Shown here piece after piece: positions 30,520 to 38,907 of a stretch of 64,000 bases of DNA. Source of the stretch: Curtobacterium sp. 9128 (lineage in GTDB: Bacteria; Actinomycetota; Actinomycetes; Actinomycetales; Microbacteriaceae). The notes under the pieces were generated by a model, which ran no database searches, had not been told where the DNA came from, and saw only the letters and a list, made by a program, of their open reading frames with translations. The stretch spans positions 558,001 to 622,000 of the forward strand of contig NZ_LT576451.1 of the NCBI RefSeq assembly GCF_900086645.1, given 5' to 3'. The translations under genes were made by a program, and so were the position numbers. Positions within the stretch are counted from its first letter, which is position 1. Every line of letters starts with the position of its first letter.

Positions 30520-31886
30520 TCGAGCGAGACGTCGTCATCATCGGCGCCGGCGTGACCGGCCTGACCGCGGCGACCCGGCTCCGCGCCGAGGGCAGGACCG
30601 TCGCCGTCCTCGAGGCACGTGACCGGGTCGGTGGTCGCACGTGGACCAACGACATCGAGGGCGTCACCCTCGAGATCGGCGGACAGTGGGTGTCGCCGGA
30701 CCAGACCGCCCTGCTCGAGACCCTCGACGAACTCGGCCTCGAGACGTACGACCGGTACCGGGAGGGGCAGAGCGTCTACATCGACGCGGACGGCACCCGC
30801 ACCGAGTACACCGGCGACATCTTCCCGCTGCCGGCGGCCACGGCGAACGAGATCGAACGCCTGGTGTCCGTCGTCGACGAGTACGTCGCGCACGTCGATC
30901 CGGCCCGACCGTGGGAGTCGCCCGACGCGAAGCGCCTCGACGAGACGTCCTTCCGTGACTGGCTGCACGGCGTCAGCGACGACCGCGTCGCGACCGACAA
31001 CGTCGAGCTGTTCATCGCCGGTGCGATGCTCACCAAGCCCGCACATGCCTTCTCCGCGCTGCAGGCGTTCCTGATGGCCGCGTCCGCCGGGAGCTTCACG
31101 AACCTGGTCGACGCCGACTTCATCCTCGACAAGCGCGTCGTCGGCGGGATGCAGCAGGTCTCCCTCCGGCTCGCCGAGCAGCTCGGCGACGACGTGCACC
31201 TGGACGCCCCGGTCCGCACGCTGCGGTGGACCGACGACGGCGTCGTCGCGATCGCCGACGGTGGCATCGAGGTGCACGCGCGCCAGGCACTCGTCGCCGT
31301 CCCGCCGCCCCTCTACACGCGGATCTCGTACGACCCGCCGCTGCCCCGACGGCAGCACCAGCTCCACCAGCACCTGTCGATGGGCTTCGTCATCAAGGTG
31401 CACGCCGTCTACGACCGGCCGTTCTGGCGGGAGGCCGGGCTCTCCGGCACGGCGTTCAGCCCGTACGAGCTCGTGCACGAGGCGTACGACAACACCTCGT
31501 ACGGCAAGGAGCAGGGGACGCTCGTGGGCTTCGTGTCCGACGAGCACGCCGACGCGGTGTTCGCGCTCGAGCCTGCGGAGCGCAAGGCACGGGTCCTGGA
31601 GTCCCTGGTCCACTACTACGGACCGCAGGCAGCCGACCCGGTCGTCTACTACGAGAGCGACTGGGGCACCGAGGAGTGGACGCGCGGTGCGTACGCGGCG
31701 AGCTTCGACCTCGGTGGTCTCGCACGCTACGGCGCCGACCAGCGCGCAGCGGTCGGGCCGATCCGCTTCGCCTCGAGCGACCTGGCCGGTGCCGGTTACC
31801 AGCACGTCGACGGTGCGGTCCGGATCGGCCGCGAGGTCGCTGCGGAGATCGCAGCGGCCCTGCCCCAGCCGGCCACGGTCCGGTAG
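30516..31886 (+). CDS. puo: Putrescine oxidase-like flavin amine oxidase
   Basis: This 456-residue FAD amine oxidase has the dinucleotide-binding motif IIGAGVTGLTAATRL and EARDRVGGRTWT at the N-terminus, EIGGQWVSPDQ, and the C-terminal FAD motif SDLAGAGYQHVDGAV. Actinobacterial putrescine oxidases (Kocuria, Rhodococcus) are about 450-480 residues with this layout and give 4-aminobutanal, NH3 and H2O2. It is third in an operon with gabT and gabD, so its product would feed GABA formation. Tyramine/monoamine oxidation is an alternative; the operon favours putrescine. Confidence 0.82.
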   Translation: MIERDVVIIGAGVTGLTAATRLRAEGRTVAVLEARDRVGGRTWTNDIEGVTLEIGGQWVSPDQTALLETLDELGLETYDRYREGQSVYIDADGTRTEYTGDIFPLPAATANEIERLVSVVDEYVAHVDPARPWESPDAKRLDETSFRDWLHGVSDDRVATDNVELFIAGAMLTKPAHAFSALQAFLMAASAGSFTNLVDADFILDKRVVGGMQQVSLRLAEQLGDDVHLDAPVRTLRWTDDGVVAIADGGIEVHARQALVAVPPPLYTRISYDPPLPRRQHQLHQHLSMGFVIKVHAVYDRPFWREAGLSGTAFSPYELVHEAYDNTSYGKEQGTLVGFVSDEHADAVFALEPAERKARVLESLVHYYGPQAADPVVYYESDWGTEEWTRGAYAASFDLGGLARYGADQRAAVGPIRFASSDLAGAGYQHVDGAVRIGREVAAEIAAALPQPATVR

Positions 31887-31898
31887 TCACCACGGTGC

Positions 31899-31940
31899 GG
31901 ACGGGAGGCTCGGTGCCGGCTGGCACCGAGCCTCCCGTCC
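31899..31940. repeat. Dispersed palindromic repeat, perfect copy
   Basis: GGACGGGAGGCTCGGTGCC (31899-31917) and its exact complement (31922-31940) flank a GGCT loop, between the convergent puo and GNAT genes. The 19-bp perfect stem should act as a bidirectional terminator. Confidence 0.85.
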
Positions 31941-31949
31941 GTCAGCGGG

Positions 31950-32480
31950 TCAGGACCGCCGCATCTCCACCGTCGGACCGAGCGCGCCGGTGAACTCGGT
32001 GCCGACTTCCCGGAAGCCGGCCTTCTCGTACCCGCGCCGCGCGCGGGCGTTGCCGGTGTGCACGGACAGCCGCAGCGGTCCGTCCGCCCAGCTGGCGATC
32101 GCGTCGAAGAGGGCGGCGAGCACCTTCCCGCCCCGCGCTTCGGGTGCCACGAAGACGCCGACGACCGAGCAGCCGTCTCTCGGGATCGGGCGGCCCTCGT
32201 AGTCCGGGTCGCCGACACGCTCGAGGAGCCCGGTCGCAGACCCGATCCACGTTCCGGACTCGTCCTCGGCGATGAACTGCCGCGCCGTGGCTGCGTCGCC
32301 GGCGTCGTCCGACCCACCGGCTGCGCGATCCTGCCAGAACGTGTCGGGCAGCGATGCCGTGTGCTCGGCGGAGTCGACGAACGCCATCGCGGCGACGGGG
32401 TCGTGCACGGCGCGGAGACGAAGCTCACGGACGTGTTCCCACTCGTCGGCGTGGATCGGACGGACGGTGAACCGCTGCAT
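31950..32480 (-). CDS. GNAT-family N-acetyltransferase
   Basis: The 176-residue protein has the GNAT acetyl-CoA motif A in VVGVFVAPEARGGKVLAALF (R-x-x-G-x-A-like loop) and the later motif B in GNARARRGYEKAGFREVG. The substrate is unknown. The ATG at 32480 was chosen because AAGACT (32487-32492) is a -10-like box six bases upstream. A polyamine acetyltransferase role would fit the location, but nothing in the sequence indicates it. Confidence 0.85.
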   Translation of the reverse strand: MQRFTVRPIHADEWEHVRELRLRAVHDPVAAMAFVDSAEHTASLPDTFWQDRAAGGSDDAGDAATARQFIAEDESGTWIGSATGLLERVGDPDYEGRPIPRDGCSVVGVFVAPEARGGKVLAALFDAIASWADGPLRLSVHTGNARARRGYEKAGFREVGTEFTGALGPTVEMRRS

Positions 32481-32589
32481 CACCGCAGTCTTGCAGAGCG
32501 GCTCAGATCACGCTGGCGGCGGCGGTCGGATCGCGGTCTGAACGCACTCCTGTGCGGCTGCGGTCCGGGCCGCGCGTACGGTCCGGTCC

Positions 32590-32748
32590 ATGAGTGACAC
32601 GACCCACCACGGATCCGGCCAGCCCTCCGACGAAGCCCGGCAGTACACCGAGGACCTCCCCGACGGCTCGCGCACCGGCGACGCCACGGAGGACCCGGAG
32701 CAGGACAGCGACGTCGACTCGGGCGGCGAGCCGGCGGACCCGCAGTAG
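32590..32748 (+). CDS. Small acidic hypothetical protein
   Basis: This is a 52-codon frame from ATG 32590 to TAG 32748. The product is hydrophilic, very acidic and rich in Asp, Glu, Gly, Ser and Thr, without Cys or a membrane segment; it ends GGEPADPQ. TACGGT (32577-32582) lies seven bases before the ATG, as in the other leaderless genes here. A dispersed palindrome begins directly at the stop. No family is recognised; it is likely an intrinsically disordered protein. Confidence 0.6.
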   Translation: MSDTTHHGSGQPSDEARQYTEDLPDGSRTGDATEDPEQDSDVDSGGEPADPQ

Positions 32749-32796
32749 GACGGACGGGAGGCACGGTGCCAGACGGCACCGTGCCTCCCGTCCGTC
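32749..32796. repeat. Dispersed palindromic repeat, perfect copy
   Basis: A 22-bp perfect stem (32749-32770 with 32775-32796; core GACGGGAGGCACGGTGCC) has the loop AGAC, between convergent genes. Its right edge supplies the first bases of the stop codon of the minus-strand gene at 32795-33259. Confidence 0.88.
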
Positions 32797-33259
32797 AGTC
32801 CTGTCGAAGGATGCGTTCGCCGGTCTCCGGATCCCAGCCGATGGTCTCCGGCTGCTGCGTCGCGGCGCGCGGCGTACGTTCCGCGCGCGGGAACCACGGG
32901 CGCGCCGCCGGGAGGAACAGGAGCACCGTTGCGACGATGGTCAGCGCGATCATCGCGAGGGGGAGCGGCGCGAGCGCGAACCCGAGCACGGCTCGGGCCG
33001 CCGCCACGACGACGAGCACGACGCGGGCGCGACGCGACCCCGCCGCGGTCCGGAACACCGCCCAGGCGATCGCGGCGTACAGGAGCACCGCCACGACCTC
33101 GGCCGGGAGCAGTGCGCTCCCGTGGGCCGAACCCGGCCCGACCGCCGCGGTGACCGCCCGCACGACGATGAGCGCGACGGCCACGGCGACGATGAGCAGC
33201 CAGAGCGCGACGGCGACGGTGACGATCGTCGGACGGCGGTGTGGACGTGCGTCGGTCAT
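32795..33259 (-). CDS. Small multi-pass membrane protein, function unknown
   Basis: The 154-residue protein has a short basic N-terminus and four hydrophobic segments (about residues 12-38, 50-68, 74-92 and 95-112), then a soluble tail ending ETIGWDPETGERILRQD. The tail's WDPETGE-like motif recurs in Micrococcales membrane proteins. The ATG at 33259 follows AGGGGAGA at a good distance; longer open frame upstream has no coding character. No specific function can be assigned. Confidence 0.65.
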   Translation of the reverse strand: MTDARPHRRPTIVTVAVALWLLIVAVAVALIVVRAVTAAVGPGSAHGSALLPAEVVAVLLYAAIAWAVFRTAAGSRRARVVLVVVAAARAVLGFALAPLPLAMIALTIVATVLLFLPAARPWFPRAERTPRAATQQPETIGWDPETGERILRQD

Positions 33260-33452
33260 CGATGTCTCCCCTGCCGCCGGTGTGGCGGACCAGGGCGATC
33301 CTAGGGCCAACTCCGCCTCGGGCGGCCCCCACAACGGGTGGAGCAGCCGTCTCCGACAAAAAACGATTCGGTACGACTTCTTGCATTGAAGTGTAGAACT
33401 GCAATAAGGCCAACTCAATGATCGGCCCTCGTCGGCCACGAAACGGGACTTC

Positions 33453-33659
33453 ATGAGGATGATCGACGTCATGGTCATCGCGGTCGCCGCGATGCTGCTG
33501 GGAGCGGGCTTGGCACTCATGGTGTGGTCCACGTCGGTCGCGGAGGGAACCGCGCTCTGGAACCGAACCATGTCCGCGGGCAGCGCTCTGTCCATCGCCT
33601 CGGCGATGGTCGGCGCTGTCGGAACGATCTTCATCAGGAGGAACCGCACCCGGCGGTGA
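33453..33659 (+). CDS. Small two-helix membrane protein
   Basis: The 68-residue product has two hydrophobic segments (about residues 3-27 and 43-62) and ends RRNRTRR, a positive-inside tail. It is preceded by an unusually AT-rich stretch (33355-33420). A weak TTGCAT (33381-33386) and ATAAGG (33404-33409) pair with 17-bp spacing might be its promoter. It is followed by a dispersed palindrome. No family is recognised. Confidence 0.5.
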   Translation: MRMIDVMVIAVAAMLLGAGLALMVWSTSVAEGTALWNRTMSAGSALSIASAMVGAVGTIFIRRNRTRR

Positions 33660-33672
33660 ACGCCGAGGACGA

Positions 33673-33716
33673 CGGACGGGAGGCACGGTGCCAGCTGGCA
33701 CCGTGCCTCCCGTCCG
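33673..33716. repeat. Dispersed palindromic repeat, perfect copy
   Basis: CGGACGGGAGGCACGGTGCC (33673-33692) and its exact complement (33697-33716) flank AGCT, making a 44-base perfect palindrome. It lies between the small membrane protein gene and the convergent aldehyde dehydrogenase gene. Confidence 0.88.
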
Positions 33717-33742
33717 GTGTGGAGTCGGGTCCGCGGATGACG

Positions 33743-35107
33743 TCAGCCGATGCGGATCAGCTTCTTGTTCACGAACTCGTCGGCCCCCAGGGGGCCGAGT
33801 TCGCGGCCGAAGCCGCTGGCCTTGACGCCGCCGAACGGCAGCTCCGGGCTGTCCGCGCCGACGATGTTCACGTAGACCATCCCCGCCTCGATGCGGTCCG
33901 CGACCCGGAGGGCCTGGTCGGCATCGGTCGTGAACAGGTACGAGCCGAGACCGTACGGGGTGTCGTTCGCGAGCCGGATCGCGTCGTCCTCGTCGGTGAC
34001 CCGGTAGACGGCCGCGACGGGGCCGAAGAACTCCTCGCGGTACGCGTCGTTGTCCGGCGTGATCCCGGTGAGCACGGTCGGGGTGAACGCGTTGCCCGAG
34101 CGCTCGCCGCCGGTGACGACGGTCGCGCCCTGCTCCTTCGCCGCGTCGAGCTGTTGCTCGAGCCGGTCGGCGGCCGCCGGGGAGGACAGGGGCCCGAGTT
34201 CCGCGCCGGGGGTCGTCGGGTCGGTCGGTGCCACGGCCGACATCGCGTCCGTGAACTTCGCCAGGAAGTCGTCGTACAGGTGGTCGGCGACCAGGAATCG
34301 CTTCGCGGCGTTGCAGACCTGCCCGTTGCCCTCGAGCCGGGTGGCGACGGCGGACTCCACGACGGCGTCGAGGTCGTCGGTGGACAGCAGGATGAAGGGG
34401 TCGGAGCCGCCCAGCTCGAGGACGACCTTCGTCAGGTTCCGACCGGCGATCTCGGCGACTGCGGCTCCGGCACGGGCCGAGCCGGTGAGGGAGACGCCCT
34501 GCACGCGGGGGTCGGCGATGACGTCCGCTGCCTGGTCGTTCGTCGCGAAGACGTTCGTGTAGGCCCCCTCGGGGAACCCGGCGTCGTGGAAGATCCGCTC
34601 CACCGCGAGGGCCGACTCGGGGCACTGCGGGGCGTGCTTCAGCAGGACGGTGTTGCCGATGAGGAGGTTCGGGCCGGCGAAGCGGGCGATCTGGTACGCC
34701 GGGAAGTTCCACGGCATGATGCCGAGGAGCACCCCGACCGAGTCCTTGCGGATGAAGGCACTGCCCTCGGAACCCGGTGCGAGGGTGATCGGCTCGTCCG
34801 CCAGGAAGCCCTCCGCGTGGTCGGCGTAGTAGTCGTAGATGTCGGCGCAGAAGTCGACCTCGCCGATCGCCTGGTCGATGGGCTTCGCCATCTCGCGGAC
34901 GATCGTGGCGGCCAGCTCGTCGCGGCGCTCGCGGTAGAGGTCGGCGACCCGGTGCATGACCGCGGCGCGCTCGGCGACGGTGCTGATGCGCTCGCGGTGG
35001 GCGCGGTCAGCGGTGTCGATCGCGGCGCGGAGCTCCTCGTCGGTGATGGTCGGAAAGGTGCTGAGCACCTCGCCGGTCGTCGGGTCGGTGACGGCGTAGT
35101 CGGTCAT
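33743..35107 (-). CDS. Aldehyde dehydrogenase, second succinate-semialdehyde dehydrogenase-like
   Basis: The 454-residue enzyme has MPWNFPAYQIARFAGPNL, SLTGSARAG, VLELGGSDPFIL with the general base and GNGQVCNAAKRF with the nucleophile (Cys265). The C-terminal segment PFGGVKASGFGRELG is typical of GabD2-like succinate-semialdehyde dehydrogenases. It lies 9 bases after the APC permease and is probably cotranscribed with it. The substrate could also be 4-aminobutanal or another semialdehyde. Confidence 0.85.
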   Translation of the reverse strand: MTDYAVTDPTTGEVLSTFPTITDEELRAAIDTADRAHRERISTVAERAAVMHRVADLYRERRDELAATIVREMAKPIDQAIGEVDFCADIYDYYADHAEGFLADEPITLAPGSEGSAFIRKDSVGVLLGIMPWNFPAYQIARFAGPNLLIGNTVLLKHAPQCPESALAVERIFHDAGFPEGAYTNVFATNDQAADVIADPRVQGVSLTGSARAGAAVAEIAGRNLTKVVLELGGSDPFILLSTDDLDAVVESAVATRLEGNGQVCNAAKRFLVADHLYDDFLAKFTDAMSAVAPTDPTTPGAELGPLSSPAAADRLEQQLDAAKEQGATVVTGGERSGNAFTPTVLTGITPDNDAYREEFFGPVAAVYRVTDEDDAIRLANDTPYGLGSYLFTTDADQALRVADRIEAGMVYVNIVGADSPELPFGGVKASGFGRELGPLGADEFVNKKLIRIG

Positions 35108-35116
35108 CGTTTCCTC

Positions 35117-36532
35117 TCAGGCCTGTTCGTCGGTCAGCTGCTTGTTGACGCCCGTCACCGGCTGGTTCTCGTCGAAGCCCTTCGGCTGGACGCGGAACCC
35201 CTTCGTGATGACCAGGAGGTACACGAAGCCGATGGCGGCCCACACGCAGCCGGCGATGAGCGCGTCGGCGTGCAGCTGTGACCAGAGAACACCGGTGAGG
35301 AGCATCGCGACCCCGGGGAGCACGATGTACGCGAACCGGTCGCGCGCGGTGTGGCGGCGGCCCTGGCGGACGGCGAAGTGCACGATGACGGTCGCGTTGA
35401 CGAACGTGAACGCGATGAGGGCGCCGAAGTTGATGTACGACGAGATCGTGTCGAGCGAGAACGTCATCGCCAGCAGGGTCACCGCGCCCACGATGACCAC
35501 GTTCGGGATGGGCGTCCGCGTGCGGGGGCTGACGTAGCCGAACACGCGCTTCGGGAGGACGTTGTTCCGACCCATCACGAGCAGCATGCGGGCGACGCTG
35601 GCGTGCGACGCCAGTCCGGACGCGAGCGCCGCGACGAATCCCGCCGCGACGAGGATCGCCTGGAACACGGGGCCGCCGACGATCAGCCCGATCTGGGGGA
35701 GCGGGTCGTCCGTGAACTCGCCGAACGGGGCGTTCGTCGGGAAGCGCAGCTGCGCGAAGTACGCCGACACCAGGAAGATCAGGCCGCCGATGAGCACCGT
35801 CATCAGGATGGCCTTCGGCATGATCCTGATCGACTTCGCCTCTTCGGTGTACATCGTGACCGCGTCGAACCCGATGAACGAGAAGCAGACGACGGTGGCG
35901 CCGGTGAGGAGCGCCGACATCGTCACGCCGTCGTGCACGAACGGCTCGGTGCTCGCGATGGTGCCGGCCCCTGCACCGTGCACGAGCTCGATCACCGTGA
36001 AGACCACGAACGCGATCATCGCCAGGATCGCGCCGATGAGCAGGACCATGTTGAGGTTCGACGTGCCGCGCATCGACAGGCAGATGACCGTGGTGACGAA
36101 CACCGTGTAGACGACGACCGTCACCCATGCGGGCAGCGCCGGGAAGACCTGCTCGAGGTACAGCCGGATGATCAGCGCGTTCACCATCGGGAGCAGCAGG
36201 TAGTCGAGCAGGGACGCCCAGCCGACCATGAAGCCGGCGTTGGGGTGGATCGACTCGCGCACGTACGTGTAAGCGGATCCGGCTGCCGGGTAGACGCGGA
36301 CCATCTTCCCGTAGCTCACGGCGGTCAGGAGCATGATCACGAGGGCGATCAGGTAGGCGCTGGGAACGGCACCCTCGGTCTCTCCGGAGACGATCCCGAA
36401 GGTGTCGAAGACGACGGTCGGGGTCATGTAGCCGAGGCCGAGGCCGACGATCGCCCAGAGCCCGAGGCTCCGCTTCAGGGAACCGCCGCGCGCCGGTGTT
36501 GCCGGGGCGGTGACCGCGATGGGTGATGCCAT
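35117..36532 (-). CDS. APC-family amino acid/polyamine permease (PuuP-like)
   Basis: The 471-residue protein has 12 predicted membrane segments and the APC signature near the N-terminus (LWAIVGLGLGYMTPTVVFDT). FSFIGFDAVTMYTEEAKS in the middle is characteristic of the PuuP/YcaM-type group. The ATG at 36532 follows AGGAGGA at 7 bases. It is upstream of, and probably cotranscribed with, the aldehyde dehydrogenase. Context suggests uptake of putrescine or GABA, but APC substrates cannot be read from sequence. Confidence 0.82.
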   Translation of the reverse strand: MASPIAVTAPATPARGGSLKRSLGLWAIVGLGLGYMTPTVVFDTFGIVSGETEGAVPSAYLIALVIMLLTAVSYGKMVRVYPAAGSAYTYVRESIHPNAGFMVGWASLLDYLLLPMVNALIIRLYLEQVFPALPAWVTVVVYTVFVTTVICLSMRGTSNLNMVLLIGAILAMIAFVVFTVIELVHGAGAGTIASTEPFVHDGVTMSALLTGATVVCFSFIGFDAVTMYTEEAKSIRIMPKAILMTVLIGGLIFLVSAYFAQLRFPTNAPFGEFTDDPLPQIGLIVGGPVFQAILVAAGFVAALASGLASHASVARMLLVMGRNNVLPKRVFGYVSPRTRTPIPNVVIVGAVTLLAMTFSLDTISSYINFGALIAFTFVNATVIVHFAVRQGRRHTARDRFAYIVLPGVAMLLTGVLWSQLHADALIAGCVWAAIGFVYLLVITKGFRVQPKGFDENQPVTGVNKQLTDEQA

Positions 36533-36761
36533 GGGCGTTCCTCCTGAGCGTTCGGTTCGGTGCACAGTACCGACGCCATGGGGTTCGCCGGACCCGCCGT
36601 GACGTACACCGGCACCCCGCTGGCTGTACTCCGGGGCGATTGCAGACCAGCACCCGCGTGGATGCCGGGAACCAGCCGCCGGGGAGCGTCGAGAACCCTC
36701 AGGAGTGGCGATCTCCCGGTCGGCGGACTTCCCGGCGGTGCTCCCTACGATCGGCCTTCCC

Positions 36762-37883
36762 ATGCAACGGACATCTCGCTCTCAGACCGTCACCGTGGTG
36801 GTCGTCGTCCTGGCGGTGTTGACCGCGGTGAACCTCGGCGTGTCTGCGACGTGGTGGACCAGGGCTGCCGCGGGTTCCCCGACGACATCCAGTGCCGCTG
36901 CTCCGCCGACCTCGGCCACGACCGCGATGCCGAGTGCGATCCCGAGTGCGATCTCGACCGCGGTCGCGACCGCCGAGCCCCCCTCCGACGGGATCCCGGC
37001 CGCCGAGGCGCCGGGGAAGACGGCCGCCCCGGCCACCGAGGACCTCGCGACGACCTGGACGCCCCCGGCCGGCATGCCGACGACCGGGCGGCTCGTCCGC
37101 GTCGCGATCCCGGCCACCCGGTCGCACTTCACGGCGCGCGACGCGCTGCTCTGGCTGCCGCCGGCCGCGCTCACGGCCGATCCGCCGCACCTGCCCGTCG
37201 TGGTCCTGATGTCCGGCCAGTCGAGGGGCGCTGGACCCGAGGACCTGCAGACCGGCGGGCACATCGAGGCGACGATGGACGCGCTCGCCACCCTGCACCG
37301 AGGCCTCGCGCCCATCGTGGTGGTGCCGGACCAGCTCGGCCCGGACTCGGCCAACCCGATGTGCGTGGACGGTCCCCTCGGCAACAGTGCCACCTACCTC
37401 GAGGACGACGTGCCCGCGTGGATCACCTCGCACCTCACGGTCCAGTCGGGGGCCGCTGCGTGGACCGTCGGCGGGTTCTCGCAGGGTGGCACGTGCGCCA
37501 TCCAGATCGGTGCGGGAGATCCGGAACGGTTCGGGAACATCATCGACGTGTCGGGCGAGGACGGACCGAGTCTCGGATCCGTCCAGAAGACCATCGCGGA
37601 GGGGTTCTCCGGCAACGCGGCGGCCTACCGACGAGCGCAGCCCGCGGCGATCCTCACGACGCACGGGCCGTACCGGGACACGGACGCGTTCTTCGCCGCC
37701 GGCGGTGACGACCACGCCTACGGGCAGGTGACGCCCGTCCAGGCGCAGCGGGCGCGGGCCGCCGGGATGCACGTCACCACGTGGATCCTCCCCGGCGGCA
37801 GGCACAGCTGGAGCACCGCAGGGCCGGCGATCGCCGCCGGGCTCGCGTGGCTGGCGCCACGACTCGGCATCGCACCGAGCTGA
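36762..37883 (+). CDS. Exported alpha/beta hydrolase (esterase D-like)
   Basis: The 373-residue protein has an N-terminal signal or anchor (residues ~8-30), a long Ala/Ser/Thr/Pro-rich linker (to about 95), and an alpha/beta-hydrolase domain with the nucleophile elbow GGFSQGGTCA. A histidine in PGGRHSWSTAG completes the likely triad. It resembles surface-anchored esterase/mycolyltransferase-fold proteins. The ATG at 36762 (MQRTSRSQ) was chosen because it starts the signal peptide and TACGAT (36746-36751) lies 10 bases upstream. The gene converges with aguA. The substrate is unknown and a link to polyamines is not apparent. Confidence 0.78.
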   Translation: MQRTSRSQTVTVVVVVLAVLTAVNLGVSATWWTRAAAGSPTTSSAAAPPTSATTAMPSAIPSAISTAVATAEPPSDGIPAAEAPGKTAAPATEDLATTWTPPAGMPTTGRLVRVAIPATRSHFTARDALLWLPPAALTADPPHLPVVVLMSGQSRGAGPEDLQTGGHIEATMDALATLHRGLAPIVVVPDQLGPDSANPMCVDGPLGNSATYLEDDVPAWITSHLTVQSGAAAWTVGGFSQGGTCAIQIGAGDPERFGNIIDVSGEDGPSLGSVQKTIAEGFSGNAAAYRRAQPAAILTTHGPYRDTDAFFAAGGDDHAYGQVTPVQAQRARAAGMHVTTWILPGGRHSWSTAGPAIAAGLAWLAPRLGIAPS

Positions 37884-37893
37884 GCCCGGCGAC

Positions 37894-38907
37894 TCAAACG
37901 GGCTGTTGCTGCGTGATGCAGTGCAGGCCGCCGCCGCGGGCGAAGACCTCGCGTGCGTCGACCGTGCGGATCTCACGGCCCGGGTAGACGTCGGCGAGGA
38001 TGCCCCGTGCGCGGGCGTCTGCTGCTTCCTCGCCGAACCCGCACACGATCACGGCGCCGTTCACCACGACGTGGTTGACGTAGTTCCAGTCCACCGGGCC
38101 GCCGTCGTCGGTCAGGGTCGCCGGCGCCGGGATCTCGACGATCGTGGCGTCGGTTGCCTGTTCGATCGCGCGACGGATCTGCGGCATCACGAGGTGGTCG
38201 GGGTGGTCGGGGTCGGGTTGGGCGTGGAGCAGGACGACGTCGGTCGCTGCTCCCGCGAACGTGGCGACCATGTCGACGTGTCCACGGGTTCCGAGCCCGT
38301 CGTAGTCGCGCGTCAGGCCCCGCGGCAGCCAGATCACGTCCGTCGCACCGATCGTCCGGGCGAGTTCCTCCTCGACGCGGGCGTGGTCCGCGTAGGGGTT
38401 CCGCCGCGGGTCGAGCTGCACCGTCTCGGTCACGAGCACCCGGCCGCGGCCGTCGACGTGGATCGCGCCGCCCTCGTTGACCAGCAGTGACGGGATCCGT
38501 CGGACACCGGCGGACCGTGCGACGGACGCGGCGATCTCGGCGTCGCGGGTCCACGTCGACCACGAGTTCGCACCCCAGCCGTTGAACACCCAGTCGACGG
38601 CGCCCCGTTCGCCGGTCTCGTCGTCGACGACGAAGGTCGGGCCGATGTCGCGCATCCAGAAGTCGTCGAGCGGCGCCTCGAGCACGTCCACCGAGCGGGA
38701 CAGCAGGCGGTCGGCGTCGGGTCGTGCGACCGGGTCGACCACCACGGTGACGGGCTGGTACTCGCTGATGGTGTTCGCGGTCGTCGCCCACGCGGTGCGC
38801 GCGGCCTCGGCGCTCGCCGGATCGTCACCGAGGGTGTTGCCCGGTCGCGGGAACGCCATCCACGTCCGCTCCTGCGGAGCCGTCTCCGCCGGCATCCGCC
38901 AGGTCAC
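37894..38907 (-). CDS. aguA: Agmatine deiminase
   Basis: The 337-residue enzyme converts agmatine to N-carbamoylputrescine and ammonia. Signatures are TWRMPAETAPQERTWMAFP at the N-terminus, WMRDIGPTFVV, NEGGAIHVDG, GHVDMVATF and the catalytic cysteine in GGGLHCITQQ. The start is a GTG at 38907 that overlaps the aguB stop (GTGA) and restores the conserved TWRMP start; the ATG at 38895 would remove four residues. It is coupled to aguB, and the two catalyse consecutive steps. Confidence 0.92.
   Translation of the reverse strand: MTWRMPAETAPQERTWMAFPRPGNTLGDDPASAEAARTAWATTANTISEYQPVTVVVDPVARPDADRLLSRSVDVLEAPLDDFWMRDIGPTFVVDDETGERGAVDWVFNGWGANSWSTWTRDAEIAASVARSAGVRRIPSLLVNEGGAIHVDGRGRVLVTETVQLDPRRNPYADHARVEEELARTIGATDVIWLPRGLTRDYDGLGTRGHVDMVATFAGAATDVVLLHAQPDPDHPDHLVMPQIRRAIEQATDATIVEIPAPATLTDDGGPVDWNYVNHVVVNGAVIVCGFGEEAADARARGILADVYPGREIRTVDAREVFARGGGLHCITQQQPV

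Noticed and set aside
28438..31886. Long overlapping plus-strand frames across gabT, gabD and puo
   Set aside because: Their translated sequences are arginine/proline-rich frame shadows until the true start codons; only the in-family parts were annotated.
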